Assembly (NCBI RefSeq): GCF_965363235.1 | Contig: NC_134851.1 | Coordinates: forward strand, 39,522,321-39,586,320 | Reading direction: 5' to 3' | DNA from: Mytilus galloprovincialis | Taxonomy: Eukaryota > Mollusca > Bivalvia > Mytilida > Mytilidae | Length of the DNA: 64,000 nt | Shown here: piece after piece, positions 44,235-57,249 of the stretch | Numbering within the stretch: the stretch's first letter is position 1 | Layout of the letters: each line of letters starts with the position of its first letter | Translations under genes and position numbers: made by a program | The notes under the pieces: generated by a model | The model's input: the letters and a program-made list of their open reading frames with translations, nothing else | The model's database searches: none | Told to the model about the DNA's origin: nothing

Positions 44235-46225
44235 ATTAAACGAAAGATACGTACCATGTATATTGATTAATCCTTTTTTTGTTTGGTCTATAACATAAGT
44301 TGTTCTTTAACCCCCCCCCCCCCCCATATGGAATCGCCCAGGACGTTAACTCCATTCACATTAACCATGCAGCTACATTTGATGTTTTTGGTACAAGTAG
44401 GATGAAGTTATTAAAGTATCATCCAATTGTGTTTACTGCTTTTAAGAATGCTACATTGATATCTTACGTATTTCCCAGACATGATGGTCTGTAAACAGTC
44501 TGAGAAAGACAACTTTATATAATTTGTATACAACTATGTATTTGTGTTGTTATAAACCTAACATTAGCCATACTTGTATTGTTTATGATCATGGCTATTA
44601 TATTTAGCTGCTTAAATATTTACTTCAGAAAGTTATCTACCACTTATTGAAAGGGATCTGTTTTAATCGCAAATTATTGATGTAATTGGCATGTAATATG
44701 TTTAGGCCCTTCGACGCCCTTAATTGGAATAACATATTCCTCTTTCTCTATATGTTTTAGTGAGTAGATGGTCAGCTTGCTTTATCATTACGTCAAAGCA
44801 AAATGAAAAAGGAATTCGTTTTTTATGAGGACGATTGGAATGGTTAATAATAGATAAAGAATGTAATAAGATTATAATAATGATTTAACTAATAAAAAAT
44901 TTAAGGCAACTATTTTTTTGTTTTTCAAATTCCTTTTTTAAGGGAGAACTTTCAATTTTGTTGGGCTTTGATTCCTAGTATTTGTTTCATATACTGATTG
45001 CTAAGTATACTCAGTTTTATTTTATACTTCAGTTTCATAAATTGAATTATATGTTTTGTATAAAAAGGGATATGGTGTTAATATATAGTTATATTATCAA
45101 ATTGTATAAAGTTTGCGATATATATATTATATATCGTTTTTGTTATATTATCATACTTTTCATTTTTTGGTCTCGAAGACATTTTAGCACTGCAAATCAT
45201 TATATTGTATTAAGTATTGGTTAACAGACAAAAATATGAATTCGGTAAATACCTCTTTTTCTAATTTTGTATTGTGAATAATGCACTTTTTTACTGGAAT
45301 CTTATTTCAAATTTAGCGCTATGGTCGCTAAGTATTAAACCAATATTACCATCATTTTAGGGTAGGTAAGTAACAAATCAGACATTCTCTTTTTTTTCAA
45401 TAGTGAATTGTAAAATAGAATGATACAAATTATAAAGCATTGTTTTGCAATGAGATGATTATTTCTATAAATAATCATTTTGTTTGAATCAAAACTTTGA
45501 ATTTTAAAGTAAATTAATGGCTTATTTATAAAATTCTTACCATACGGTGGCTTGAATGTTTCTATCGATATCTAAAAATTTGTTGTCTGACAGAAACATT
45601 ATTGCACTGAGGTTTCCGTATGTTTGATATTATGTTCCTTGTTCATAGAGTGCCATACTCTCTATTGTCGAGAAACTTTTGCAACAATGATATCAAGGAA
45701 TCGCATGCGTCGTGCTGCAATAGTTGTCCCTATCCGAAAATATTATTTTTCCATTGTAAGTTCTAGTTTCCCATTCACAATCCAGGCGACATACCCATAT
45801 ATTCTTTAAATGAATTATTTGATTTACTCTTCAACACCATTACCAAGCAATCAATCATATGAATGCTTAATTAAGTTTCTTAATTCTAAAAAGTTAACCG
45901 TAAAAGAAAATGTAAGACTTCAAAGCGGAACTTTTTCTAAAGTTATGTAAATTTACTATCGAGTGCTGTCCATTACAGAACTAATTAAAAATAAGACCAA
46001 TGTCAAAAGAAACGAACTATGAATGATTGACAACAGTACATAAAACACTACAAAAATTTGAAAGAATGGTCTAACAACATGATATATACTAAACGCTTAG
46101 TGGTTAACTTACTTCGTAAAGATGGTGGTACAGGGTAGTATTCAATGTTAGAGCACCCAAACGAAAAAGAAATAACTATAATAACGGAAGTTATGGTTGT
46201 ACATTGTTTTGACAGTGGCTAAACA
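44235..46225. other. Gene-free stretch
   Basis: AT-rich, with a C-homopolymer at about 44311-44325. Short open frames (44300-44494, 44982-45224, 45624-45809) show no known domain, splice context or repeat match. Confidence 0.45.
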
Positions 46226-46227
46226 AA

Positions 46228-46735
46228 CTGAAAAGACATGTAGCTGGCATGTCAGTTAACTGCTAGTAGTCTGTTGTTATTTATGTATTATTGTCATTTT
46301 GTTTATTTTCTTTTGTTACATCTTCTGACATCAGACTTCTCTTGAACTGAATTTTAATGTGCGTATTGTTATGCGTTTACTATTCTACATTGGCTAGAGG
46401 TATAGGGGAGGGTTCAGATCTCACAAACATGTTTGGCCCCGCCGCATTTTTGCGCCTGTCCCAAGTCAGGAGCCTATGGCCTTTGTTAGTCTTGTATTAT
46501 TTTAATTTTAGTTTCTTGTGTACAATTTGGAAATTAGTATGGCGTTCATTATTACTGAACAAGTATATATTTGTTTAGGGGCCACCTGAAGGACGCCTCC
46601 AGGGGTGCGGGAATTTCTCGCTACATTGAAGACCTGTTGGTGACCTTCTGCTGTTGTTTTTTTCTATGGTCGGGTTGTTGTCTCTTTGGCACATTCCCCA
46701 TTTCCATTCTCAATTTTATTTGTTTCTTTGGTGAT
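46228..46735 (+). repeat. Family E, longer copy
   Basis: Begins tagctggcatgtcagttaac and ends near tctttggcacattccccatt. It contains a central block (gtcccaagtcaggagccta..) absent from the copy at 8745-9130. Confidence 0.75.
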
Positions 46736-46739
46736 CATA

Positions 46740-48369
46740 GCATATTTTCTTTCATAAGACCTCATTAAATCAATGAATGTAAGACAACTGAAGATTAGGA
46801 ACATGTACAAGCTAAAAAATTTACCATACTTATACAAGTACAAATTATTCAGGAATTTTTATATCAATACCAGTAATTCACAAAAATAAGTAAAATTATA
46901 ACAATGTGTAAGCTTATGACAACAAAGTGTAATATATTCATAACAACCCTGTGTGTTTGCCAAAAACGTGTAATATACTCAAACTGTTATGTAAACAAGA
47001 GAGGAATTGAAAAGATAATCAATGAGACCACAATTTGCCAGCACAACATGAGTGAACACGCTAACCTCAAAGTCTTCCCTTACTCATCCGTGTTATCATT
47101 ACTAAATAATAAATATAAGCGTTGTTTTCATGTAAAAAATGGCGGGTTAAACACGTGTATGGTCCAAATACTCATATGGTTCGGAATATAACCACCAGGT
47201 CATCTTTCTTTGAAATATTAATATTTCATATGATAGAATTCTGTAACTCTTGTTATGAGATTCATAATCTTTGCAGTAGAATTTTTTTTTGGAAGATTCC
47301 ACATGCGACATTTTGTAATTGCAAATATTTGCACCTATCTACATTCTCTTTTTTTCAGGTAGCAATTTAAAATGTCTCTTATACCTTTCCAGTCAAATTA
47401 CTTAACAGTATCTACTAATGATATAATGTATTGTGTAATACGTTCTCTTGCATGCATGAAAAATTTTACACTTCCACACTTATACTTGTAAGCAAATATT
47501 AATCTGTCAATCCTATAAAAGCTTATTTAGGCTCTCATTCTGGAAAAAATACCCCAAAAATATCTTTTAAAAAAAACCTTATTAATATTCTTCTTCGTCT
47601 TAAAGGGGCACTAGCTGTCAAATTCATGTTCATTGATTTTAATCACATACTTGTTTTATAGCAATGTTAAACATTTATCCAAACTATTTAAAGTTTTAAC
47701 TAAACAATCAACAAGCCACGGGCATGCCTCGTTTCGTGTGTATTTTAGTTTAGAAGCCATTTCATTAGTTATCAAGTTGAACTCTAAAGTCATCCGATGA
47801 CCATATAAGCGATGTAAACATAAATATAAAATATACATAGATTAAGCAAACTCGTGCTGTTGGATTATTCTAGGTCTATTTAGTTTCATATAGATGAGAA
47901 ATAAATGTTTACCATCGGTTTTACCTGTATAAGAATGAGTTTTTGTGAATCGATTCAGTCAATCAAATGATATTCCTTTGTTTCACTTTCAATGTTTACA
48001 TTCTTTTCTTTATATAACTTTACACATACAATTCACATCTTATCCATCTCGAGCTAAGGATTGTCACTGCACCGTACGCAGGCACTTATCTCCGAAGAAA
48101 CTACATATTTACATTAATATAACACTTTGAAAATATATAGGTATTTTTGTTCAGAGACAAGTGCATGTGCACCAAACCTCATTTCGATAATTACGGTCTC
48201 GTCAGCAATGCCCTAGCTAGAAAAAAGTATATAAGTTTTTCGTCTCTGCTACCAAATAGTCTGCCACGCATTGTAATGTGTTTTTGGCATCATCTCATTT
48301 CCACGGCTTAGATACACATTATATCCATCATATCTTAATCTAAGAATCTACCATGATTGTCCCCTTCAG
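46740..48369. other. Gene-free stretch before the pseudogene
   Basis: No recognised exon or repeat. The 95-codon frame at 46904-47191 has no known domain. Confidence 0.4.
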
Positions 48370-50699
48370 TTGCTGCTCTTCAGTTTATACTTGATGTTCA
48401 TTATACGTTCCACTTCGATGAAGAATGTTTTATGCTGACCAGAAATCATCTGGTATTCTTTGAAATGTCTGGTAACCCAATTTTGCATAGCTATCTAATA
48501 TCTGCATGTCACTAATAACAATAGTAATGACATCATCCAAATCTAATTCTTCGCTATTTGGATAGTTCAGCAAAGTGAACTAACGTTTACCTATCGAACC
48601 AGGCCACTGTATTTGGAACGTTGCCAATGTTCTTCGTTCCATGTACGGTTTCTGAACAAGTATAACGTCTCTAGGTAAACTGTTACGGTTGAGTAGCAAT
48701 CTGTAGCTGAATCGTATATTTTCACCTGTGTTTGTTTATTTAGTTTCTATGATAATTCTGTTTGCTGGTACTCCTTTTCCAATTGCAACGTCCCGAAATA
48801 TTTCTGCTTCTGCCTTTTTCCATTTTCCTGTACAAATGCAGTAAAAACGGATCGTTTTAGTGAACGATTATAAAATCCTTACACCCATCTCAACATAAAA
48901 TGGGTTGGTCTGTCAAATATAATTGTGCATATAGTTATGAGTAAGAGTTTACATGAATTATACGCAAATCAGAGAGCATATGTTATCAAAGCCTAATACG
49001 TAGTTATGTCAATTGAAGTTCTATTTGGCAAATTCAAATGAGAACTGTATGACTGGATGGAAGTTTTTAGACCATTTACATGCATATTCATGACGAACGC
49101 ATTTTAATATATTACGAATATGAATCCTACATTGCACTAGATAGACACACTAAGTAGATTTTATTTTTTAGCATGCTCGTCCTCAACGTAACAGTTCTTG
49201 TGATGAAGTATCACCTGTACTGGACAAATTCTACAGTTTGTGACCTATACTGAATAAATCCGATTTATGTTTATATGAAGCAACCTACATATGTCGCGGA
49301 GATCGAAAATTTGTTTCTCAGCCAAGGTGCGCGTTAGATGCATTGTTCCCTTTTGACTGTTTGACTCAAACACGAGGGGAAGTCAGATACCCGGATGTAG
49401 CAAGGGAGAAAACCAACCCAAGCATTGGCAGTCAAAATGTTAATCGATGAACACCAACCAAACTCGCATGGAGTTAACGCACACGTTTGATTACAATCTT
49501 TCCTAAGATTCTAAAAGTCAACGGAAAATGATTGAAGTTCCAATAAACATTAATAATACCTCTTGTTAAATTTCCCGATTTACCAGAGAATAGAATATAT
49601 TCAGCATACCGGTCATGCCATAACTCTGCTGCTCTCTCTGCAACACTGACGTCATAACTTCCTAATGCTATAATCATGTCACTCTACAGAATAAATAAAT
49701 ATTCATGGACATAAGTGGCTAACACGAAATAGCATAGGAATCAAAATAAACAAAAACCGCGACTTTCAAGAATGAACAGAATTTGTTATAACGCATATGA
49801 TTTCCATCTTTTGAAGAAAAAAATATTAAAGATATTTCAGAACCCTGTGTTAAAAGAAATTGTAGTGCTATGTTAGACCGGTAAAGCAATTTCAAACTTT
49901 GCTTCTTTAAACTGATAAAAAAATTTGTTTATTGAAAAACGTTGTTGACAGCCAAGTCCCGGGAACATTTTGTGTCTGTATTCGTCCGTACGTGCCACGT
50001 TTTCTAAATACCACACTATCCTTGTAATCGACTTGATCATATATCATCAAATCTTCTACACTGAATGAAGTTATATGTTTGCTTGTTTTTATGTTTTAGA
50101 TTCAGAGCAATTTAAAAAATATAAAATAGAGACTTAGGAAACTTAAGAAGTAGAGAGTAAAACAACGTTTTCAAGTGCGTGAAAGCTTATTTGGCAGCCT
50201 TTATTTTCCAGTTAAGGAATATCACACTCAACGCACCTAATCGTACTTGAACTTTAAGTAACGAGCCCGAGGTATTCCTGATGTTGAACATGTTTAAGGA
50301 ATACAAAGAATATTAGAGTAGAGAAAAAAAAAACTTAAAATATTACAACTAAACTACAGAAATGAAGACCATTCAGAGCCTCAATAAAACACACCGATAC
50401 AACAAAGCGGACGCAACACAGCACGAGTTGTTTCGTCAGAGCAATATTTTTACGCAAGCGCAAAGCTTAGCTCAAATATTCAAATGTCGACATTTTGTTA
50501 GTTTTTGTATTGCTCTTGTAATTTTACTTACTTTGACAGGTCGGTCATCAATTCTCAGATAATTCCATATTTTCAAAGCAGCATCAATATGTACTGAAGG
50601 TATAACTTGACAATGATCTTTAGCTCCGAAACAAACAGACAGCAAAACGAAAGTACAACAACCAGTTAAGGTATAATTTCCTGGCCATTGTACATGCAT
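48370..50699 (-). pseudogene. DUF218 (YdcF/SCO4629-like) pseudogene
   Basis: Three exons on the minus strand with correct GT..AG sites and matching phases. Exon 1 is 50699-50532: a hydrophobic, signal-like start, then AALKIWNYLRIDDRPVK. Exon 2 is 49683-49560: SDMIIALGSYDVSVAERAAE, ending FSGKSGNLTRG. Exon 3 runs from 48827 to about 48370: KKAEAEIFRDVAIGKGVPAN, TNTGENIRFSYRLL, then VILVQKPYMERRTLATFQIQ. This order (D-x-hh-x-LGS, SG, E-x-STNT-x-EN, KP-x-MERR) is that of DUF218 proteins, a family of poorly known function. Breaks: a TAA at 48738-48736 replaces the Ser of the conserved STNTGEN box. A TAG at 48582-48580 follows QWPGSIGKR, and the reading after it is off pattern. The C-terminal end also appears frame-disrupted after DDFWSA. 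The preserved introns show decay of a real gene copy, not a retrocopy. Exon 1 may extend upstream. Confidence 0.82.
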
Positions 50700-51359
50700 C
50701 CCCAAAATCTGTATTCATTCAAAGTTATGAATATCAATCGTCATTCACATTTTTCGGATTCCAGATAGCTTCTTCTGCAAAAATGCGGTTAAGCAGGACC
50801 AAACTGCATGGCAAATTTCACTCTTATTAAGTGTACTGAGAGAGAGTTTTAGGTTTATTATCAATACATTTATATGTATGTCATGTATGTAATGGCTAAT
50901 AATGTTATCTTATTAGGCGTTTGTTTGTACTTAGGACATCGTAGTATTAATACCGTATGAATTTAAACTCAAAACTTTTAAACCTTTTCTAAAAATATAA
51001 CAATATCTGATCTCAAATACAGTTTCCAAATTTAATGTTTTTGTCATTTGAAGCCAGAAAATAACATCATGCTTCCTAGACTGACAGTGCAAACGTCGAT
51101 GCGTTTTTTTGTCATTTTTGGTACTGTAAACATATATGCGGATAAATATAGATTAAACAGAAGTTGTATGAATGTTTGTATAAACTTCGATCAATAGATT
51201 TATTATGTATTTGTCATGTTTACCTCATACTGTCGATTTTCCCAAGTAATTTTGCTCATTTAAGTATTTCAATGGACACGAAAGAAACAAAGCTTTATAT
51301 CGAGCGAATAATGCATAAGTGACAAACTATGAGGGTATTTTTTATTTCTGTATATATTT
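50700..51359. other. Gene-free stretch
   Basis: AT-rich sequence upstream of the DUF218 pseudogene. No promoter element or repeat recognised. Confidence 0.4.
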
Positions 51360-52499
51360 TATGTCCTGGTTTTTTCTCACACATTGTTGTCAATATAATG
51401 GAATTTTATGCGACTGTCATACAGTGAGAGGTTTAGTTATCTGTTAATAATAGTTTCTACATTATGAAATTCTTCTATAAAATAAAGGCAACAGTACAGA
51501 GTATACCGCTGTTTAAAAGTCATAAATTGAAAGTCAGGAATATGACAGTTGTTTTCCATTCGTTTGATGTGTTTGAGCTTACTTGGAAAAAACATTACGC
51601 AGATTATTAGCCAATTGGAACACAACCGTTGAAAATATATTAAATGTTATCGGAACTTTTATTTGTATCGTACATCCTGGAAGTCTATAAGGTGAATTAT
51701 TCAGGAATTAAAAATAGCTGTTGTCGAGACATTTGTATAAAAATTACGAAAACATTCAGCTCATAAAATATGTAAAAACTTGTAATAAATATGAAAAAGC
51801 ACCAGAAATGGCACTCTTCTGTCATAGTGTTTGTATTTTTCAATAAAACATACTGTAAGCATTTTATTTTAAAAATATGTTTGGAGAGATGATGATTTTT
51901 TTTCTGTCCACCAAATTAGATCAAAATCAAAAGAAAAGAAAATATAGAAATAAAAAATAAACAAATTTAATGTTTTGAAACTTGCTTCTGTAAATAATTT
52001 CACCGTCTTATAATAGGTAAACACATGGCCAAATCAAAGCAACATTGTATGGTCATATACATTTATATATCAAGCAATATTAATTTCAGCGGGACAGGCA
52101 CATAATATCGGTATATAAAAGTGGTTGGATTAAACTTTTATGTTAGCGCTCATCCCATTCACTTTTAATCTGTAACACTTGTGTAACATTTGTACATATC
52201 ATTTGCAAATGGCTTGACCTATCAGATCGGAACTTAGACAAAAAAACAAATATTAAAAAGACAAAAGACACAAATTATACGATGTTCTCAGAGATTACAG
52301 TTCAAAAAAGACGCATAGGACGACAGGTAAACATCTTGAATGTCATCTCAATAATAAACCTTATCTTATTGTTGTTTTATTTCACTGTTTGGAACACGTA
52401 TTTATTCAACGTTCTGATATCTTTATTATTTACTGTCTGTATAGTTGAATAACATTACCTGAAAGTGATAATGAACAGGTATTTTGGGAAATAAAGAAA

Positions 52500-52830
52500 A
52501 TGAAATTGAGAACTAAAAATACTTATAGATTATCGTTGGTTACATCAACGAAATTGGTTTTTCGATTGAGCCGGTACGGCGAAGGTGAGAAAAACAATCG
52601 AGTTGGTGGACAGAAAAAAAATCATCATCTCTCCAAACATATTTTTAAAATAAAATGCTTACAGTATACAATCGCTACCTATGACGACATTGATAATTTC
52701 ATTGACAACGGCACGTGCACCCTTAATTAGTTTCCAGCGATAGTTTTTCATATCACTCGACAGCGCTGAAAAAGAAAGTTAGCAGTCAGAAAGATCAAAA
52801 GAACATTTCGTGAAATAGCGATAATAGAAC
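52500..52830 (-). repeat. Repeat J, reversed, with a local templated insert
   Basis: Reverse complement of the repeat at 41207-41500. It carries an extra ~60 bp (about 52612-52671) that is the exact inverse of 51849-51908. The 76-codon frame at 52500-52730 is a by-product. Confidence 0.7.
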
Positions 52831-53653
52831 GTATTTTCGTAAAATTACAGTGTAAAGCATGTTTATGAAAGAAAAAGAAAACACGTTACATTTAGTATGG
52901 TGCATTGAAGAAAAGAAATTGATATGGTAAGACTTCTGAATCCTTTTCACCACGACATGCTAGGTAAGATGAACACCTAGCTTGCTCTTGCAATTTTTTC
53001 TAGTCATTTTCTTACACATACACCTGAAAACATTATGCAAGGTTTTAGCTCTCAACTTATATTCATCATTCAGATCCTGTTAATCAGGTCAGGTGTCGGA
53101 TATAACGTTCTAAGATCAACTGCTGGGACATTTTCTCTTTCCTGTTTATAAAAAATTCCAAACCCATAAAACAAACGAAGACATTTTCAAAACTGAAACT
53201 GAGAAATAATTTGAAAAAACTATACTTAGTGATCGTAGAATTTTGAAGGAAGGAAAAATGTAATAAATAACAAATTTATAATATAAAAAACTAGTAACAA
53301 GTAACCAATTATTGCTTTGAGGAAACACGCATAGTCATAAAAAGTTAAATTGAGGAAATAGATCCAAAACATTCTCAGATCTTTCGTTTATATTCCTTTG
53401 GGTGTTTTATTTTTCTTTTTTGAATCGACTGTTTTTTATGCTTGTCCAATATGATAAGTAAATAAAACATCACGTTTTATTTGTTATAAATAACTTGTCG
53501 TTATCTTAGTTTCCCGTTGATGTTAAATTTCCTTGATTCAAAGTCACTATATATAATTCAGTCTTTTGCTCAATTTCACAACATGAATTAAGACAGTAAT
53601 TGATAAAGAGAAAGAAAGAACGACTGTAATAAAGGTAAGAAGTTTACACTTAA

Positions 53654-54060
53654 GGGGGCTCGCGGGTATAAATCGTTTTTTTTTTTTTTTAAATAGGATT
53701 TCGCTATTTTTTTCTATACGTGAACTTTATCATATACGTAATGGAAAAATAAAATAAAAACATGGGGTCACCGTTTATTTGAGCTCACAATCTGCCTTCG
53801 AAAGAAGCCTGCAATTTTGTTAAGGTACTTTTTTTCTGTTGAACTAATATAAGGAATATAGGTAATACCGAAATGAAAAAAAGAACTAAATTACAGAAAT
53901 CGCCTAAATTCTACAATTGTTTAGTTTAAGTACAGCTAATTTAAAATTAATAATAAAAAAATATAGGTCACCGAGGAGTTAAAAAAGATATTTCAATTTT
54001 GATGCAAAAAATTGGCATTTTTGCACCATAGGGAGATAATTTGGAGCTTTTTCAATGATA
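53654..54060. repeat. Probable interspersed element
   Basis: Begins gggggctcgcgggtataaat, followed by a T-run, and is absent from the paired segment at 57740-59480, so it is either inserted here or lost there. Recognised only as mussel-repeat-like. Its right end is uncertain. Confidence 0.35.
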
Positions 54061-54965
54061 GAAACATTTTAAAAGTCATCTGGGATCAAAACGAATCAAT
54101 TTGTATGGTTGATGTTTGTACCATATCATAAAGTAACAATTGATAGTGTAATAAATAAAATTTATAATGAAAAAAAAATTAATCTGAAATGTTTGTACCC
54201 TCGACCCTTCTAAAGTAAAATATTTCAAGTACAGTTTTTTTGGTTCAACTTTATCTAGTTGTTTTGTTTCTGATGAAATATTTATTAGATATTGCAAGAT
54301 TATTTAAGAAGAAAACAATTTTTCAAGCTCTAAAGAGCCTTCTCCTCTTGATATATACACAATGTAAAGTCCCATAAGATTGTAAAGCCGCGTTCACAAA
54401 TTTTTGTTCGTTAAACCATGCCTCTTTTTTCTCTAAACATTTTTTTAAAATGCATATCGCACGATCCTCCAGATAGGAAATACAAATTAAAGTTATATGA
54501 AAAAAAAAATGAAATCATTAGCGCCACAACTTAATTGCGCCATAAAACTGTTCTGTTGACTGTTGGTTTTTTTTTCTTTCTAAATTTGTTATAATAATTG
54601 TTATCTTTATTTGATCCGAATAAAAATTCCTTCTGGATAAGTTGCAAAACTAAATGTCCAGGATTTTCAGCAAATTTTAGTAAAGATAGGTCACTATTTT
54701 CACTATCTGAGCAAAGTTTGGAAGCACTAAGTATTTCACATAGATTTCCTTTTTCTAATAACTTTTATTGCCACTTTTGTTAGACTCCGCCTTTGAAGTA
54801 AAACACTGATATTTGATATTTTTTCACGGAATTTGGAGTCTATATCAAAAGGTGCACAAAACTAGGCAACAAAAAATAGGCACTAACTGCGCCCCTTTTA
54901 TAGCAGATTTATTCCTGTATTGCTATAAATCTCTGTGTATAACTTAACTTAGTAAAAACACGTCA

Positions 54966-55222
54966 TTGTTACATTTAGTTGATACAGTCAACAATACCTA
55001 CCACTTTTTTGACGATATGTTTTCGTTAAAAAATCCAGATTTCTCTCAATATACTACCGAAATTTACCCAAAGGAACTTACTTTAAATAAATCAAACCTA
55101 AACAGCAGTAGTTGTCCTTTTCTAGATTTATACATTTCAATTTATAAAGGGAAACTCCATAATAAAATTTACGACAAAAGAGACGATTTTTTTATTCCCT
55201 ATTGTTAATTTTCCGTTTACGA
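54966..55222 (+). mobile_element. Reverse-transcriptase fossil (Penelope-like or LINE)
   Basis: A short remnant of a retroelement polymerase: the active-site region reads TYHFFDDMFSLKNPDF, followed by IYPKELTLNKS, CPFLDLYISIYKGKLH and KIYDKRDDF. I know this pattern from mollusc and cnidarian non-LTR or Penelope-like elements. It is broken and truncated, its downstream end being replaced abruptly by family C sequence. No other part of the element is recognised, and it looks old. Confidence 0.6.
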
Positions 55223-56480
55223 CAAATTTATTTTATAAAATTGCTCGTTATATCCTTCGCATGATTTGTCCAATTTTGACCGAAGCAATATGAGAGTTAT
55301 TTCCCCTAATACATTTAATATAAGTAATATGCATTTCTATCTTGTAAACTATAAGTGATAGAGACCTGGGATCTTTTGATTTGAGGTCCTTGGTGCAAAA
55401 AAATTAGGTCAAGGTCAAAGGTCAAGGTCATATTCTAATTTTAGAATTTGGCTTATTTTCACTTATTTTCAAAAACTGTATAAGATATCAACAAACTTTT
55501 TTTACTTAATTGTTGCGACATGTCTTTACTCGTAAATTTTGATTGCAAGGGTACGTTGAACGTAAAGATGAGTTTTCTCCCCTCTGTTATCTAAAAATAC
55601 GCGTATGGTGATATAACTCATTAACCAAATATAATTAAGACCTATGGTCTTTTGATTTGAGGTCCTTGGTTTATGACCTTGAAATTGATCTCAAGGTAAT
55701 AGCTTCATTTGACGCTCTAGATTTTTAGCTTTGCTTTTACCTCATATATATACATGGTAAAGCCATGAGACTTTTGACAAACGGTATCAAACCATTTAAC
55801 CGTGAAACAACAACCGGAAGTGACCTAGTGTAAACCGGAAGTAGCTATTTATTGCACTTTATTAATATAAAGTATATAGAATCAGATATTTTTAGAATCA
55901 GTGTCAAGTAAATATTCAAATATTATCGGAAATAGCATTTTTCAAACCGGAAGTAAGAAATTATCTCCGTTATTCAAAAAATATTGTATAGAAACCATAT
56001 TTTTTTTGGAATCAGCGTACAATAAGCTATCATTTGACGATTGAAATGACATTTTAAACTTAATTTTACAACTTTCATATTAAAATACATTGTATTGGTG
56101 GAAAGATCTTCAATTTTTCTCTAAACAATTGGTTTTTAATTTTTCTGTGGAAAGACTTATTGTATTTGTTCTGATTATTCAGTCTTTCCACTTTTCTGTG
56201 GAAAGACTTAATGTATTTGTTCTGATTATTAGGTCTTTCCACTTTTCTGTGGAAAGACCTATTGTATTTGTTCTGATTATTATTAGGTCTTTCCTATTTT
56301 CTGTGGAAAGACCTATTGTATATCTTCTGATTATTATTATTTTTCCCGCCAAGTTTTGAAATTTTTGTTTCGCAATATGTCGCTTAGATATTTCTTACAA
56401 GGGATCGTACAGTTTATGCACTTTTAAATTTCACCCTGCTAAGACAAACCACTTTCTTTGTAAGAGTTATCTCCCTATTC
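55223..56480 (+). repeat. Family C full-length copy
   Basis: Aligns with the units at 17385-19830: aaattgctcgttatatcct, gaggtccttgg, an AGGTCA cluster (about 55405-55430), ccggaagt boxes (55815-55955) and a hairpin block (56090-56340). The paired copies are inside the Harbinger-like element, so the family also occurs independently of it. Confidence 0.8.
56090..56340 (+). repeat. Tandem hairpin block of family C
   Basis: About four repeats of ~45-60 bp, each containing (a)gtctttcc..ttttctgtggaaagac(c), a self-complementary hairpin with a short loop, separated by tattgtatttgttctgatta. Two such hairpins are at 17393-17475. The 89-codon frame through it is a by-product. Confidence 0.85.
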
Positions 56481-57060
56481 ACTGTTTATCATCTGTGTGA
56501 TTCTCCTGTTTGTTACATTTTCAGTAATTTTTGGATAATTTGGACCGAAGCGATTCAATGAAATTTTATAGGAGTTATCTACCTTTACAAAATAAATTTG
56601 TCGGTATGTGTTTACAACTCATCAACTATTAAGTTAACAATATAACCCTGGAATGTTTTTATTTGAGGTCCCTAAGTCCTAACTTAGAAATATAGGTCAA
56701 GGTCAAAGGTCAAAGTCACATTTTAGATTTTCATATGTCATTTATTTCCCTATAATTCTTGAATGATTATAGATACAGAAACTTTAAGTAGTGAAAAATG
56801 CTAAGTACTACAAGGGGCAACTTTGTTATATTATGACTGTATTGGTTTTACCATTATGTAAGGGACATAACCCCAATTGATGGTTTATAAAAAGCCATTA
56901 TTAGGCAAAACTCTTAAACAAAAGGTCCTTGGCCCATAGGCTCTTTTGCAATGACATTGTAGAGCAATGACCTTGACGAAGGTCACAAGGTCAAAGGTCA
57001 AGGTCATGTACTAAGAGGCAAATTATGTGATTTTGGCACTATTTAGAGTTTTATGTGTGT
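56481..57060 (+). repeat. Diverged family C-like tail with AGGTCA arrays
   Basis: taagagttatctccct and aggtccctaagtcc echo family C. AGGTCA-type half-site runs occur at about 56693-56715 and 56975-57007. No gene. Confidence 0.5.
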
Positions 57061-57089
57061 TTGAATACCAACCAACCAACCAACCAATT

Positions 57090-57126
<37 letters not shown>

Positions 57127-57218
57127 GTGCATGTTTCCGTCTCATGTGTTTAATATGGGGTCCAAGATTTCATTTGTTTCTTTTTTGCTTGTTTCAAGAG
57201 ACCCTAATCAACGTGTTG

Positions 57219-57249
<31 letters not shown>

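Larger units (their letters stand above)
51360..54370 (+). repeat. Segmental duplication, copy 1
   Basis: Aligns in the same orientation with 57740-59480. Shared anchors include cacattgtt..caatataatgga near 51382 and 57785, ggaagtctata near 51680 and 58180, acgaagacattttcaaaact near 53175 and 58862, and cttctcctcttgatatatac near 54341 and 59459. Copy 1 is longer because of a block at about 52460-53080 (with repeat J) and one at about 53650-54210. It begins within a family D repeat. Confidence 0.75.

Noticed and set aside
44300-44494. 64-codon ORF after the poly-C tract
   Set aside because: It looked slightly coding-like, but its start depends on the homopolymer length and it matches no domain or splice pattern.
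50362-50562. Plus-strand 66-codon ORF
   Set aside because: Overlaps the antisense of the DUF218 pseudogene exon 1 and has no domain.
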